The notes: generated by a model not told the origin, from the letters alone. Shown: positions 7,841 to 17,061, counted from the stretch's first letter. The stretch: 64,000 bases of DNA from Sandaracinus amylolyticus (GCF_021631985.1 NZ_CP070225.1:8060001-8124000), one strand, 5' to 3'. Program-made: numbers and translations.

Positions 7841-9432
7841 TGCCCGGCGGTACGCTCGATCGCGCGATGACGCCCGCCAGCGAGCTGCCCGGCGAGCCGA
7901 GCTACGGCCGCTACGAGACCCTCTTCCGCATCGCCGCGGGCGGCATGGCGGAGGTGTACGCGGCGCGCGCGAGGGGCGAGGCGGGCTTCGAGAAGCTCGT
8001 CGCGCTCAAGCGCATGCTCCCGCACCTCTCGAGCGACGAGCGCTTCGTCGCGATGTTCATGGACGAGGGACGCCTCGCCGCGAACATCTCGAGCCCGCAC
8101 GTGGTCTCGACGCTCGATCTCGGTCGCGCGTCGGACGGCTCGCTCTACCTCGTGATGGAGCTCGTCGTCGGCGTCACGCTGACCACGCTCGTGCGCAACG
8201 CGCTGCGGGCCGGCGAGAAGATCCCGATCGACGTCGCGGTCGAGCTGATCGCCCAGACCGCGCACGGTCTCCACGATGCGCACGAGGCGACCACGCCGTA
8301 CGGCGAGCCGCTGCACATCGTGCATCGCGACGTCTCGCCGCAGAACATCCTGGTCGGCGCCGACGGCCGGGTGCGCATCACCGACTTCGGCGTCGCGCGC
8401 GCGACCCAGCGCTCGACCCAGACCACGACCGGCGAGATCAAGGGCAAGCTCGCGTACTTCTCGCCCGAGCAGTGCGCGAACGCGACGCTCGATCGCCGCA
8501 GCGACGTGTTCTCGCTCGCGACCGTCGCGTGGGAGACCCTCACCGGGGATCGGCTCTTCTTCGCCGACAACCCGATGGCGATCTTCGATCGCGTCACGAA
8601 GATGGCGATCCCCGACGCGACCACGCTGCGCCCCGAGCTGCCCGCGGCGATCTCGGCGGTGATCACCCGCGGCCTGGCGCGCGATCGCGAGACCCGCTTC
8701 GCGACCGCGGGCGACTTCGAGCGTGCGCTGCGCGACGCGGCGCGGGTGTGCGAGGTGGTCGCGCCCCCGGGCGCGGTGTCGCGCTTCGTGCGGGCCCACG
8801 GCGGCGATCCGCTCGCGAGGATGGAGGCGCGCATCCGCGCGTCCCACGCGACGAGCGAGGCCGGACGCGTCTCCGCGCCCCCGGGCGAGACGCCGCCCTC
8901 GCACAGCGGCATGGTCGCGCGCGCCGCGCGGCCGGTGGAGCCCGAGGACGTCGCGCTGCACGAGCAGCACACCGTCGTCACGCCGCCGCCGGTGGACCTC
9001 CCGCTGCCGCCGCGCCGGCGCACCACCGCGATCGCGCTGTGGGCCCTGGCGATCGTCACCGCGGCGGGCATCGGGGTGTGGCTCGCGGTCGCCCAGCGCG
9101 ATCCGGCGATGGTCGCCACCCCGATCACGACGCCGCCCCCGAGCCCGGTCGCGTCCGCGCCCGAGCCGCCCCCCGAGGTCGCGGCACCGACGCCCGAGGT
9201 GCCCGCGACGAGCGCCCCGCCCGCGCCCACCGTCGAGGCCCCGGTCGCCCCGCGCCGCGCCTCGCGCGACCGTCGCCGCGCCGATCCGACCCCGACGACC
9301 GCCCGCGCGCCCGAGCCGGCGCCCGAGCCCGCCCGCGCCCCGAGCGAGCCCGCGGCGACGACCCCCGAGCGCCCCCGCGGGAGCAAGCTGCTGTCCCTCG
9401 ACCAGTTCGATCGTGACCTGGGCGGTCACTAG
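7840..9432 (+). CDS. Serine/threonine protein kinase with membrane anchor
   Basis: A 530-residue Hanks-type kinase. The catalytic domain spans about 24-300: glycine loop IAAGGMAEVY, ATP-binding K57 in VALKRM, catalytic D164 and N169 in HRDVSPQNIL, DFG at 182-184 and an APE-like SPEQ. HRDVSPQN instead of HRDLKPEN is typical of myxobacterial kinases and keeps the needed Asp and Asn, so activity is expected. A linker leads to one transmembrane helix (about 395-418) and a Pro/Ala-rich outer tail. It is coupled to three envelope protein genes, which may be its partners or targets. A hairpin follows the stop. Confidence 0.92.
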   Translation: MPGGTLDRAMTPASELPGEPSYGRYETLFRIAAGGMAEVYAARARGEAGFEKLVALKRMLPHLSSDERFVAMFMDEGRLAANISSPHVVSTLDLGRASDGSLYLVMELVVGVTLTTLVRNALRAGEKIPIDVAVELIAQTAHGLHDAHEATTPYGEPLHIVHRDVSPQNILVGADGRVRITDFGVARATQRSTQTTTGEIKGKLAYFSPEQCANATLDRRSDVFSLATVAWETLTGDRLFFADNPMAIFDRVTKMAIPDATTLRPELPAAISAVITRGLARDRETRFATAGDFERALRDAARVCEVVAPPGAVSRFVRAHGGDPLARMEARIRASHATSEAGRVSAPPGETPPSHSGMVARAARPVEPEDVALHEQHTVVTPPPVDLPLPPRRRTTAIALWALAIVTAAGIGVWLAVAQRDPAMVATPITTPPPSPVASAPEPPPEVAAPTPEVPATSAPPAPTVEAPVAPRRASRDRRRADPTPTTARAPEPAPEPARAPSEPAATTPERPRGSKLLSLDQFDRDLGGH

Positions 9433-9438
9433 ATCCCG

Positions 9439-9468
9439 AAGGGTTCTCCCCAACTAGGGAAAACCCTT
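9439..9468. terminator. Strong hairpin between convergent genes
   Basis: AAGGGTT (9439-9445) pairs with AACCCTT (9462-9468), and TCCC (9447-9450) with GGGA (9457-9460), leaving a six-base loop. It begins seven bases after the kinase stop. The LuxR-type gene ends at 9573 on the other strand, so the hairpin may work in both directions. No long T run follows. Confidence 0.6.
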
Positions 9469-9572
9469 GGGTGCTTCGCCCAGGGCGGACATGGGCTGAC
9501 AGCCCGCGCGGCCTGCGTTACGACGGTCGACGCGATGGAGCACCGTTCACGGTCACGCACCGCGTCGTGCGA

Positions 9573-9878
9573 TCAGACCCGGCCGCGCGCGATCAGCTCG
9601 CGCCGCGACCGCACGCCGATCTTGCGGAACACCGCGTCGACCTGCTTGGTCACGGTGCTCCGCGTCGTCCCGCGGAGCTCCGCGATCTCGGCGTCGGAGA
9701 GCCCGACCAACAGGAGCGCGTGCACCGCGCGCTCCGCAGCAGTCAGCGGCGGCGCGGCGGTTCCGTCCTCGGCGGGCGGCTTCCGTTCGGGCCAGCTGAA
9801 CACCACGTATCTCCCGGAATCGTGGGCGAGCCGCGAGACCCTCAGGTCCTCCGGCGCCTCGTCGTCGTGAGATTGCAC
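9573..9878 (-). CDS. Small LuxR-type HTH protein
   Basis: About 101 residues if read from GTG 9878. The C-terminal two thirds are a LuxR/GerE-type helix-turn-helix: LTAAERAVHALLLVGLSDAEIAELRG then STVTKQVDAVFRKIGV. No receiver or ligand-binding domain is present, so it is a stand-alone DNA-binding protein. The frame remains open upstream to an ATG at 10028, but that extension is Arg/Pro-rich and overlaps the divergent gene, so the short form is preferred; no good ribosome-binding site decides the start. It is divergent from the larger LuxR-type gene at 9926. Confidence 0.6.
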   Translation of the reverse strand: MQSHDDEAPEDLRVSRLAHDSGRYVVFSWPERKPPAEDGTAAPPLTAAERAVHALLLVGLSDAEIAELRGTTRSTVTKQVDAVFRKIGVRSRRELIARGRV

Positions 9879-9925
9879 GGCGAGTGAGAGTAGACGCCCG
9901 GGAGCGTCGCGTGGAGGGGGAACGG

Positions 9926-11017
9926 ATGGGTCGACCGCAAGATCCGATGAGCGTCGTCGAGCGCGCCTACGATCTCGAGGCGCCGGAAGAGCTCTGGGTC
10001 GAGGGTCTGCTCGCCTCCGCCGCACCACTGCTCGACGCGGGTCACGGGCTGATGGGGTGCGTGTTCGACTTCACCGGGCCCGAGGGCGCTCCACACGCGC
10101 GCTCCGCGGCCGCGGTCGCGGGGCCCGAGGAGTGGACGACCGGCTGGCGCGCCGGCTGGTGGCAGCACGTGGTGCACGGGCTGCCGCGCCAGGTCTGGAT
10201 CGATGCGCTCTCGTTCGGCCCGGTCGCCTACGCGTCGCACGCCGCCGAGGGCGTCGCCCAGCGCATCGCCACGTTCGAGGAGATGCTCACGACCCTCGGG
10301 AGCAAGGGGTTCGCCCACCTGTTCGGCCGCACCTTCACCCCCGCGCCCGAGAGCCGCTACGTCTCGTACCCCGAGGCGCTCGGCGTCATCGCGAGCGATC
10401 CCGCGGGCCACAGCGTCGGGATCTTCGCCAACCGCAGCGCCAACGTGGTCCGTCCGGCGGGGCGCGTCCTGCGCCGCACCTGGTCCCGCGTCGCCGCGCA
10501 CGTCGCGGCGGCCCACCGGCTGCGGCGACGGCTCGGCACCGGGTCTCCGCTCGAGCGCGCCGACGTGGTGATGGCGCCGGGCGGGCGCGTGGTGCACGCC
10601 GAGGGCGAGGCCGCACAGCCCGAGCGCCTCGAGATGCTGCGCCACGCCGCCATCGCGATCGATCGCGCGCGCACCACCCGCGTTCGCGCCACCGACGAGG
10701 CGTTCGAGCTCTGGCGCGCGCTGCACGACGGCCGCTGGTCGATCACCGACACCTTCGATCACGACGGCCGCCGCTTCCTCGTCGCGCGGGAGAACGAGCC
10801 GGCGAGCGACCCCGCGCCCTCGCTCTCGCGGCGCGAGCAGCAGGTCATCGACCTGCTCGCGCTCGGCCACTCCAACAAGCTGATCGCCTACGACCTCGGG
10901 ATCTCCACCTCGAGCGTCGCCACCCACCTGCGCCGCGCCGCCGACAAGATCGGGCTCTCGACGACGCGCGACCTCGTGCGCTGGGCGCGCGGCCGGCGTA
11001 GACCCCTCGAGCGATGA
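9926..11017 (+). CDS. LuxR-type HTH transcriptional regulator
   Basis: A 363-residue protein with a C-terminal LuxR/GerE helix-turn-helix (about 303-360): LSRREQQVIDLLALGHSNKLIAYDLGISTSSVATHLRRA. The N-terminal 300 residues look like a soluble sensor domain with no recognised signature. ATG 9926 has GGAGGGG six bases upstream and is preferred over a GTG at 9884. Its stop overlaps the start of the radical SAM gene (ATGA), so the two are co-translated. The ligand or signal is unknown. Confidence 0.8.
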   Translation: MGRPQDPMSVVERAYDLEAPEELWVEGLLASAAPLLDAGHGLMGCVFDFTGPEGAPHARSAAAVAGPEEWTTGWRAGWWQHVVHGLPRQVWIDALSFGPVAYASHAAEGVAQRIATFEEMLTTLGSKGFAHLFGRTFTPAPESRYVSYPEALGVIASDPAGHSVGIFANRSANVVRPAGRVLRRTWSRVAAHVAAAHRLRRRLGTGSPLERADVVMAPGGRVVHAEGEAAQPERLEMLRHAAIAIDRARTTRVRATDEAFELWRALHDGRWSITDTFDHDGRRFLVARENEPASDPAPSLSRREQQVIDLLALGHSNKLIAYDLGISTSSVATHLRRAADKIGLSTTRDLVRWARGRRRPLER

Positions 11018-11835
11018 TCGAGATCGCGGGCGAAGCGCGCTCGCAGTGGAACCGGCGCTTCGCGATCCGGCTGCACGACGGGGCCGAGGTCGAGGCCGTG
11101 CTCTACCGGGGCGACACGCTCTGCGTGTCCTCGCAGGTCGGGTGCGCGGTGCGCTGTCCGTTCTGCGCGTCGGGCGCGAACGGGCTGGCGCGCGGGCTCG
11201 AGCTCGAGGAGCTGCGCGCGCAGGTCGAGCAGGTCGAGGCGCTCGGGGTCGCGCTGCGCGGGGTGACCGTCTCGGGCGTGGGCGAGCCGCTCCACAACGC
11301 AGCGCGGGTCACCGAGTTCGTCACGTGGTGCAAGGAGCGCGGCACGCCCGCCAGCCTCACGACCTCGGGCGGTCCGACCACCAAGCTCGCGACGTTCTTG
11401 AAGGACGTGCCCCACCACGGCCTCACCATCTCGGTGCACGCCGGCACCGAGCCCACGCGCGCGCGGCTCGTCCCTCACGCCCCGACGCTCGACGCCCTCT
11501 TCACCACGATCACCGAGGCCCTGCCCCACCTCTCGCGACGACGTCGCAAGAAGACCGCCCTCGCCTACCTGCTGATCGCCGGCGAGAACGACGGCGACGA
11601 CGAGCTCGACGCGTTCTCGGCGCGCGCGGCCCCGCTCGATCTGCCGGTGCACCTCTACGCGCTCAACGAGGTCCCGACGAGCGCCATGCGCGGCCCCGGT
11701 CGTGCTCGCTACGAAGAAGCCTATGCGCGGCTGTGCGCGGCAGGCCTCGTGGTCCGCATGTCCTCCCAGGCGCGCATCGAGGCCAACGGGGGCTGCGGCA
11801 CGCTGATCGCCCTGCGCCGGCGCACGACCTCCTGA
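11014..11835 (+). CDS. RlmN/Cfr-like radical SAM enzyme, short form
   Basis: A 273-residue radical SAM protein. The cluster motif CAVRCPFC (C44, C48, C51) is preceded by VSSQVG exactly as in RlmN/Cfr, and TVSGVGEPLHN matches the RlmN GMGEPL motif. A C-terminal C261 in GGCGTL corresponds to the methyl-carrier cysteine region (ACGQL in RlmN). RlmN methylates C2 of A2503 in 23S rRNA and A37 in some tRNAs. Here the N-terminal RNA-binding domain of about 90 residues is missing, so the substrate may differ. It starts within the stop of the LuxR-type gene. Confidence 0.78.
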   Translation: MIEIAGEARSQWNRRFAIRLHDGAEVEAVLYRGDTLCVSSQVGCAVRCPFCASGANGLARGLELEELRAQVEQVEALGVALRGVTVSGVGEPLHNAARVTEFVTWCKERGTPASLTTSGGPTTKLATFLKDVPHHGLTISVHAGTEPTRARLVPHAPTLDALFTTITEALPHLSRRRRKKTALAYLLIAGENDGDDELDAFSARAAPLDLPVHLYALNEVPTSAMRGPGRARYEEAYARLCAAGLVVRMSSQARIEANGGCGTLIALRRRTTS

Positions 11836-11859
11836 ACGCGCGCGCCCACTGCGCAAACG

Positions 11860-11888
11860 TTGACCTTTCCGATCACGCGTGCTTCAAC
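11860..11888 (+). promoter_or_regulatory. Possible promoter of the tol cluster
   Basis: TTGACC at 11860-11865 is followed after 17 bases by TTCAAC (11883-11888), a weak sigma-70-like -35/-10 pair, 30 bases before the tolQ start. Only the -35 is close to consensus, so this is tentative. Confidence 0.25.
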
Positions 11889-11917
11889 CGCCGCCGGGTC
11901 TCAACCCGCGGAGAAGC

Positions 11918-12637
11918 ATGGGATCTCTCTTCCTCCAGGCCGCCGCGACGGCGCCTCACCGGCTCGACCCGATGCAGCTCATCCTGCACGCGTCGCTCGT
12001 CGTGAAGCTGGTCATGCTGGTCCTCGCCGGCATGTCGCTCTTCTGCTGGTTCATCATCGGGACGAAGCTCGTCCGCATGACGGCCGCGCAGCGCACCAGC
12101 GCGCGCTTCCTCGACGTCTTCTGGAGCAAGGAAGAAGGCAACGTGTGGGGCCCCGAGCGCCTCGAGGCGATCTACGCGCGCCTCGGTGGCCTCGAAGGCT
12201 CGCCCCTCGCGCGGGTCTTCCACGCCGGGTACGTCGAGCTCGCGAAGGTCTCGCAGGCGGGCGCCAATGCGGGCGACATCGAGAACGTCGAGCGCTCGCT
12301 GCGTCGCGCGCAGGCGGGCGAGATGACGCGCCTCGAGAACCAGCTCCCGTTCCTCGCGACGACGGGCTCGGTCGGCCCCTTCATCGGTCTCTTCGGGACC
12401 GTGTGGGGCATCATGAACTCGTTCCTCTCGATCGGCGCCGAGCGCGGCGCGACGCTCGACGTCGTGGCGCCCGGCATCGCGGAGGCGCTCATCGCGACGG
12501 CGATCGGCCTCCTCGCCGCGATCCCCGCGGTCATGGCCTACAACTACTTCATCCGCCGCATCCGCGTGATCGAGGCCGAGACCGAAGCGTTCGCGATCGA
12601 CTACCTCAACATCGTGCGCCGACACTTTCTGACCTGA
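11918..12637 (+). CDS. tolQ: TolQ/ExbB-type proton channel subunit
   Basis: A 239-residue inner-membrane protein with three hydrophobic helices: about 20-42 (LVVKLVMLVLAGMSLFCWFI), 145-170 (the conserved TTGSVGPFIGLFGTVWGIM) and 185-210 (IATAIGLLAAIPAVMAYN). These are the MotA/TolQ/ExbB signatures. With TolR it forms the proton-driven motor that energises TolA during outer-membrane constriction. ATG 11918 has GGAGAAG upstream. It heads the tolQ-tolR-tolA-tolB order, which distinguishes it from exbB. Confidence 0.9.
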   Translation: MGSLFLQAAATAPHRLDPMQLILHASLVVKLVMLVLAGMSLFCWFIIGTKLVRMTAAQRTSARFLDVFWSKEEGNVWGPERLEAIYARLGGLEGSPLARVFHAGYVELAKVSQAGANAGDIENVERSLRRAQAGEMTRLENQLPFLATTGSVGPFIGLFGTVWGIMNSFLSIGAERGATLDVVAPGIAEALIATAIGLLAAIPAVMAYNYFIRRIRVIEAETEAFAIDYLNIVRRHFLT

Positions 12638-12651
12638 GAGGCGTCTGAACG

Positions 12652-13095
12652 ATGGCCATGTCGACCGGAGGAGGCGGCGGACGCGCGCCGCTGAGCGAGA
12701 TCAACGTGACGCCGCTGGTCGACGTCATGCTGGTGCTCCTCATCATCTTCATGGTGGCGGCACCCATGATGACGTCGGGTGTGCAGGTCGATCTGCCGAA
12801 CGCCGACGCACCGCCGATGGACATCGAGCCCGAGCAGATGATGCTCAGCATCGACGCGCAGCAGCGCGTCTTCCTGGGCGAGGCCGAGGTGCCGATGGAG
12901 CGCCTCGAGGAAGCGCTGCGCACCAACGCGCGGTTGCAGGAAGAGGACGAGATCTTCGTGCAGGCCGACCACACCGTGCCCTACGGCTTCGTGGTGCGCG
13001 TGTTCACCGCGATCCGCGCCGCCGGCGTGGAGAGCGTCGGCCTGGTCACCGATCCGCTGAGCGCGCCCGATCAGCCCGCTGCCCCGACGCCCTGA
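12652..13095 (+). CDS. tolR: TolR/ExbD-type proton channel subunit
   Basis: A 147-residue protein with a short glycine-rich cytoplasmic N-terminus, one transmembrane helix (about 22-42) containing the essential Asp (D24 in VTPLVDVMLVLLIIF), and a periplasmic domain. The SEINVTPLVDVML motif is diagnostic of the ExbD/TolR family. It lies 14 bases after tolQ, and its stop overlaps the tolA-like start. Confidence 0.92.
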   Translation: MAMSTGGGGGRAPLSEINVTPLVDVMLVLLIIFMVAAPMMTSGVQVDLPNADAPPMDIEPEQMMLSIDAQQRVFLGEAEVPMERLEEALRTNARLQEEDEIFVQADHTVPYGFVVRVFTAIRAAGVESVGLVTDPLSAPDQPAAPTP

Positions 13096-13913
13096 TGAAT
13101 CACGTCGCGAGCACGCCCCTGCATCTCGATGACGCGGACTTCCGGCCGCGCTCGCTCTTCGATCGCGCCACGCCCTCGCCCGCGCAGATCGCGGCAGGCG
13201 CGGTGACCGCGCTCGCGGTGCACGTCGGGCTCCCGCTGATCGTCGTCGCGTTCGTCGGTGTGCTCGCCGCAGTGGGCGCGCTCGAGGAAGAGCCGACCGA
13301 GCTCCCGCCGGTCGAGCAGGTGATCCAGGCGCGTTTCCTCCAGCGCGGCGAGATCCTCGATGCGAATCAGCTCCCGAACCGTCGGGTGCCGATCCTCCGC
13401 ACCGACGTCCCCGAGCCTGGCCCCAGCAAGCGCGCGCCGACCGAGCCGGTCCAGCCCCAGGAGCACGAGCGCCAGCGCGACTCGGTCGCCGACGCGCTCC
13501 AGCGCCTGAGCGACGACGCGCAGATCTTCGCCGAAGCCGAAGAGCGCCGGGTCCAGGAAGGCGATCCCGACGGCATCGAGGGCGGCGATCGCGAAGCGAG
13601 CGAGGGTGATCGCTACGCCGGCATCCTTCGGAATTTCTTCACGCGCGGCTGGAACGTCCCCACCACGATGGACCGCGACCTCGTCCGCTCGCTCGTCGCG
13701 GTCGCGACCGTGGACATCGGCGAGGACCTCAAGATCACGAGCTTCCGCATGACTCGGCCGAGCGGGAACCCGGAGTTCGACCTGTCGGTGGAACAGCAGC
13801 TCCAGCGCCTCGTCGACGGCCAGGCGGTGATCCCGCCGCCGCCCGAAGAGGTCGCGGCTCAGTACGTCGGTCGAGGGATCACCGTTCGTTTCCACGGCCG
13901 CGACCTGCGCTGA
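13095..13913 (+). CDS. tolA: TolA-like energy transducer with TonB/TolA C-terminal domain
   Basis: A 272-residue protein: one hydrophobic segment (about 33-62, AGAVTALAVHVGLPLIVVAF), a charged, Glu/Arg-rich linker (about 65-170) and a C-terminal domain (about 175-272) reading RNFFTRGWNVPTT, then VDIGEDLKITSFRMTRPSGNPEFD, as in TolA/TonB C-terminal domains. The membrane anchor, extended linker and terminal domain match TolA, and its position between tolR and tolB supports the name. The linker is shorter than in E. coli TolA. Confidence 0.8.
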   Translation: MNHVASTPLHLDDADFRPRSLFDRATPSPAQIAAGAVTALAVHVGLPLIVVAFVGVLAAVGALEEEPTELPPVEQVIQARFLQRGEILDANQLPNRRVPILRTDVPEPGPSKRAPTEPVQPQEHERQRDSVADALQRLSDDAQIFAEAEERRVQEGDPDGIEGGDREASEGDRYAGILRNFFTRGWNVPTTMDRDLVRSLVAVATVDIGEDLKITSFRMTRPSGNPEFDLSVEQQLQRLVDGQAVIPPPPEEVAAQYVGRGITVRFHGRDLR

Positions 13914-13955
13914 ATCGCGCGCCTCGCGCGTCGTCACTCACGAAGGCCACACACG

Positions 13956-15311
13956 ATGAAGACTCGCATCACCTCCGCGCTCGCCTTCGTCCTCGCGCTC
14001 GCCGCGAGCGTCGCCGTCGTGCTTCCACCGCTCGGCACGACGTCGACCGCGCAGGAGGCCCCGCAGCGCGGCAGCGAGGCTCCGCCGCCCGAGGGTGCGC
14101 CGGTCCCGCCCGACGAGATGCTGCCGAACCAGGTGGTCATCGACGTCACCGCGCCCGAGCGCGCGCTCTATCGCATCGCGGTGCCGAACCTCCTCGGCGA
14201 CGCCGAGATGGGCAACAGCGGCGCCGAGGTGATGCGCACCGACTTCCGCCTCGTCTCGCTCTTCGAGGTGCTCGACGCGCGTAGCTTCCTCGCCGATCCC
14301 GCGGCCGAGGGCCTCGGCATCACCGCCGCGCCGTGGAGCAGCGTCGGCGCCCAGGGCGTCATCAAGGGCCAGATCACCCGCACCGGCGGGCAGATCCGCG
14401 TCGAGATGCGCCTCTACGAGCTCGCGCGCGGCACCACCGCGACGCTCTCGCGCACCTACAACGGCGCGCCCGGCGAGCTCCGCAACTTCATGCACGACTT
14501 CGCGAACCTCGTGATGGAGCAGCTCACGGGTCGTCGCGGCGCGTTCGGCACCCGCATCACGTTCGCGCGCCGCGTGCGCGAGGGCCGCAAGGACGTCTAC
14601 GTCGCGAGCTTCGACGGGAACAGCGTCTCGCGCGTCTCGAGCGGTCGCGGCGTCGCGATGCTCCCCGCGTTCGGCCCCGGCGGCATCTGGTACTCGGTCC
14701 TCACCGACAACGGCATGTTCATCACGCGCACCGGCATGGAGGAGCGCGCGCTGATCGACGCGCCCGAGTCGATCAACATGGGCGTCTCGGTCTGCGGCAG
14801 CCGCGCGTACTTCACGAGCACGCGCGACGGCAACGCCGAGATCTACAGCTCCGCGCTCGACGGCACCGACGTGCGCCGGCTGACCGATCACCCCGGCATC
14901 GACGTCTCGCCCGCCTGCGGCGGCCCCGGTGGGCTCATCGCGTTCGTCTCGAACCGCCACGGCAGCCCGCAGGTCTTCGCGATGGACTCGAACGGCGGCG
15001 GGGTGCGTCGCCTGACGTTCCGCGGCTCGTACAACCAGACGCCCGCGTGGTGTCCGATCGGCGAAGAGCGCCTGCTCGCGTTCACCGGTCGCGCGGCGGG
15101 CCTCGACGTGTTCACGGTGAACATCGAGACCCAGCAGTACACGCGCCTGACCCAGGGCCAGGGCGTGAACAAGGACCCGGCGTTCTCGCCCGACTGCCGG
15201 ATGGTCGCGTTCTACTCGACGCGCGGCGGCATCTTCATCGCGAGCCCCGAGGGCCTGAACCAGCAGCTCGTGGTCCCCGGCGTCGCCGAGACCCTCCGCT
15301 GGTCCCGCTGA
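13956..15311 (+). CDS. tolB: TolB, periplasmic beta-propeller of the Tol system
   Basis: A 451-residue periplasmic protein with a signal peptide (about 1-32), the N-terminal TolB domain (about 60-190, IAVPNLLGDAE then VIKGQITRTGGQIRVEMRLYE) and a C-terminal six-bladed WD40-like propeller. Typical propeller repeats include AYFTSTRDGNAEIYSSALDG and IAFVSNRHGSPQVFAMD. TolB links Pal and TolA at the outer membrane. Pal, usually the next gene, is absent; the following gene is on the other strand. Confidence 0.93.
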   Translation: MKTRITSALAFVLALAASVAVVLPPLGTTSTAQEAPQRGSEAPPPEGAPVPPDEMLPNQVVIDVTAPERALYRIAVPNLLGDAEMGNSGAEVMRTDFRLVSLFEVLDARSFLADPAAEGLGITAAPWSSVGAQGVIKGQITRTGGQIRVEMRLYELARGTTATLSRTYNGAPGELRNFMHDFANLVMEQLTGRRGAFGTRITFARRVREGRKDVYVASFDGNSVSRVSSGRGVAMLPAFGPGGIWYSVLTDNGMFITRTGMEERALIDAPESINMGVSVCGSRAYFTSTRDGNAEIYSSALDGTDVRRLTDHPGIDVSPACGGPGGLIAFVSNRHGSPQVFAMDSNGGGVRRLTFRGSYNQTPAWCPIGEERLLAFTGRAAGLDVFTVNIETQQYTRLTQGQGVNKDPAFSPDCRMVAFYSTRGGIFIASPEGLNQQLVVPGVAETLRWSR

Positions 15312-15348
15312 TCTCCGCGCCACCGGGGCGCTCCGAAGGGTCCCCGAG

Positions 15349-16995
15349 TCACGTGCCGCACCAGTATCCGCTGCACACGCCGCCCGCGCAGTCGTTCGAG
15401 CAGCACTGATCATCGGACGCGCAGGCGCGACCCGCGCTCCGGCAGCAGCGATTCGAACAGCTCGCGAGCGCCGATGCCTGACAGCGCGCCCCGGGATCGC
15501 AGCACGGCGGGTCGCCATCGCAGCTCGAGCCCGTGACGCGGCAGACTTCGACGCAGCTGCCATCGGAGCAGTCCGAACCGCCACCGATACAGCGCCCGCA
15601 GGTGCCGCCGCACCCGTTGCTCCCGCATTCACGTCCGGCGCAGCTCGGCGTGCAGATCGCGCGGCACGCGCCCGTCGTCTCGTCGCACATCGTGCCCGTC
15701 GCACAGGTTCCGCACGTGCCGCCGCACCCATCCGGACCGCACGATCGCCCGTCGCAGCGCCGGAGGCACGAGCACACGCCGCCTTCACACGTCAGCCGTA
15801 CGCCCGGAACCGCGCAGCAGTCGTCTCGGTGCGCGCACGCGGCGCCTTCGGTGCTGCAGTCACAGATGCGGCCATCCTCATCGCCGGGATCGCACGAGCC
15901 GCTGAGACATTCGGCATCGCTGACACATCTGCCGTTGCCCGGAGCACAGAGCGCCCCATCGACGCGGCCCGAGCAGCAGACGATGGACTCGCCGATGTCG
16001 AGCGGGTTCTCCTCCTCGTCCTCGAAGTACTCGGGCGCCACCGCCGGCTCGCCCGCGGGCGTGCAGGCGCAGATCCCTCGCTCGCAGCGGCCGGAGCAGC
16101 ATTCGTCGTCCGAGAGGCAAGCGGCCATGCTGCGGGGGTAGGTTCGAATGCACCCGCAGGTCCCGCCGGCGCACGCGCCACTGACACAAGCAAACGTCTC
16201 GAAGCACGCGCCGCTCGAGGCGCAGCAACCGGGGTGCTCGTAGTCGTCACAGGAGAGGGCTCGCTCCCCTGCCGCCGCACGGCACGTGTCGCCGGGCCGC
16301 GAGCGCAGGCACTCCAAGCTCCCGCCGCCCTGGTACCCGCAGGCGCCGTTCGCGCATTGGACGCCGACGACACAGCCCCGGCCGACGGGCGAGTAGTCGT
16401 CGCACCGCACCGTCCCCGCCGGCGTCGGGTTGCCCGATCCCGAGCAACACTCGTGCGCGAACGAGACGATGCTGCCGCCCAGCGCGCACTCCGGGCACAT
16501 GCCGTCGATGCATTCACCGAGCGCGCAGACCCCATCGGGGCACGGCTCGCCAGGAGGGGGGAAGCGGCACACCCCGCCTCGACAGGACGAGCCGGGCCGC
16601 CACCCGCAGTCCGCATCGTCGCGGCAGCTCAGGGTGTCGCCGGTGCATTCTCCGGTGAGCGGGTCGAGGCTCCCGCTGCAGCACTCGGCGGCGCGACGCG
16701 CCGAGCCCGAGCGAACGCAGGGCTGGCACTCGCCGTCGATGCAGACCTCGGGCGCGTAGCACCAACCCGCTTCGCCACACGGCGTGGTTGGCGTGGGGGG
16801 CTCGTAGTCTCGCCCGTCCCAGGGCCGACCACCGCTCGAAGCATCGATGCCCGAAGCGTCCTCGGGCCGTGTGGCGTCGAAGCCCGCCGCATCGTCTGGA
16901 GCGGCTGCATCCGGCTCGCCCCCGTCCCCACCACCACACGCGGCGAGCACGAAGATCGCAGCGAGCCCCCAGGCGCACCGACCCTGCAACCTCAT
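15349..16995 (-). CDS. Cysteine-rich lipoprotein
   Basis: A 548-residue protein with a lipoprotein signal (MRLQGRCAWGLAAIFVLAACGGG) and an Asp/Ala-rich spacer. Dozens of cysteines follow in repeating patterns such as CSGSLDPLTGECTGDTLSCRDD and CGPDGCGGTCGTCATGT. Nothing catalytic is visible. The layout matches myxobacterial cell-surface proteins of unknown function. ATG 16995 was chosen because the signal peptide begins there; the frame stays open upstream through the 42-bp repeats, but that part is unlikely to be translated. Confidence 0.7.
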   Translation of the reverse strand: MRLQGRCAWGLAAIFVLAACGGGDGGEPDAAAPDDAAGFDATRPEDASGIDASSGGRPWDGRDYEPPTPTTPCGEAGWCYAPEVCIDGECQPCVRSGSARRAAECCSGSLDPLTGECTGDTLSCRDDADCGWRPGSSCRGGVCRFPPPGEPCPDGVCALGECIDGMCPECALGGSIVSFAHECCSGSGNPTPAGTVRCDDYSPVGRGCVVGVQCANGACGYQGGGSLECLRSRPGDTCRAAAGERALSCDDYEHPGCCASSGACFETFACVSGACAGGTCGCIRTYPRSMAACLSDDECCSGRCERGICACTPAGEPAVAPEYFEDEEENPLDIGESIVCCSGRVDGALCAPGNGRCVSDAECLSGSCDPGDEDGRICDCSTEGAACAHRDDCCAVPGVRLTCEGGVCSCLRRCDGRSCGPDGCGGTCGTCATGTMCDETTGACRAICTPSCAGRECGSNGCGGTCGRCIGGGSDCSDGSCVEVCRVTGSSCDGDPPCCDPGARCQASALASCSNRCCRSAGRACASDDQCCSNDCAGGVCSGYWCGT

Positions 16996-17061
16996 GTGGC
17001 GATGATCTGGGCGACGGATCGACGCGTCAACGACGCGCGCGTGGAGCATTCGACGGCGAGG

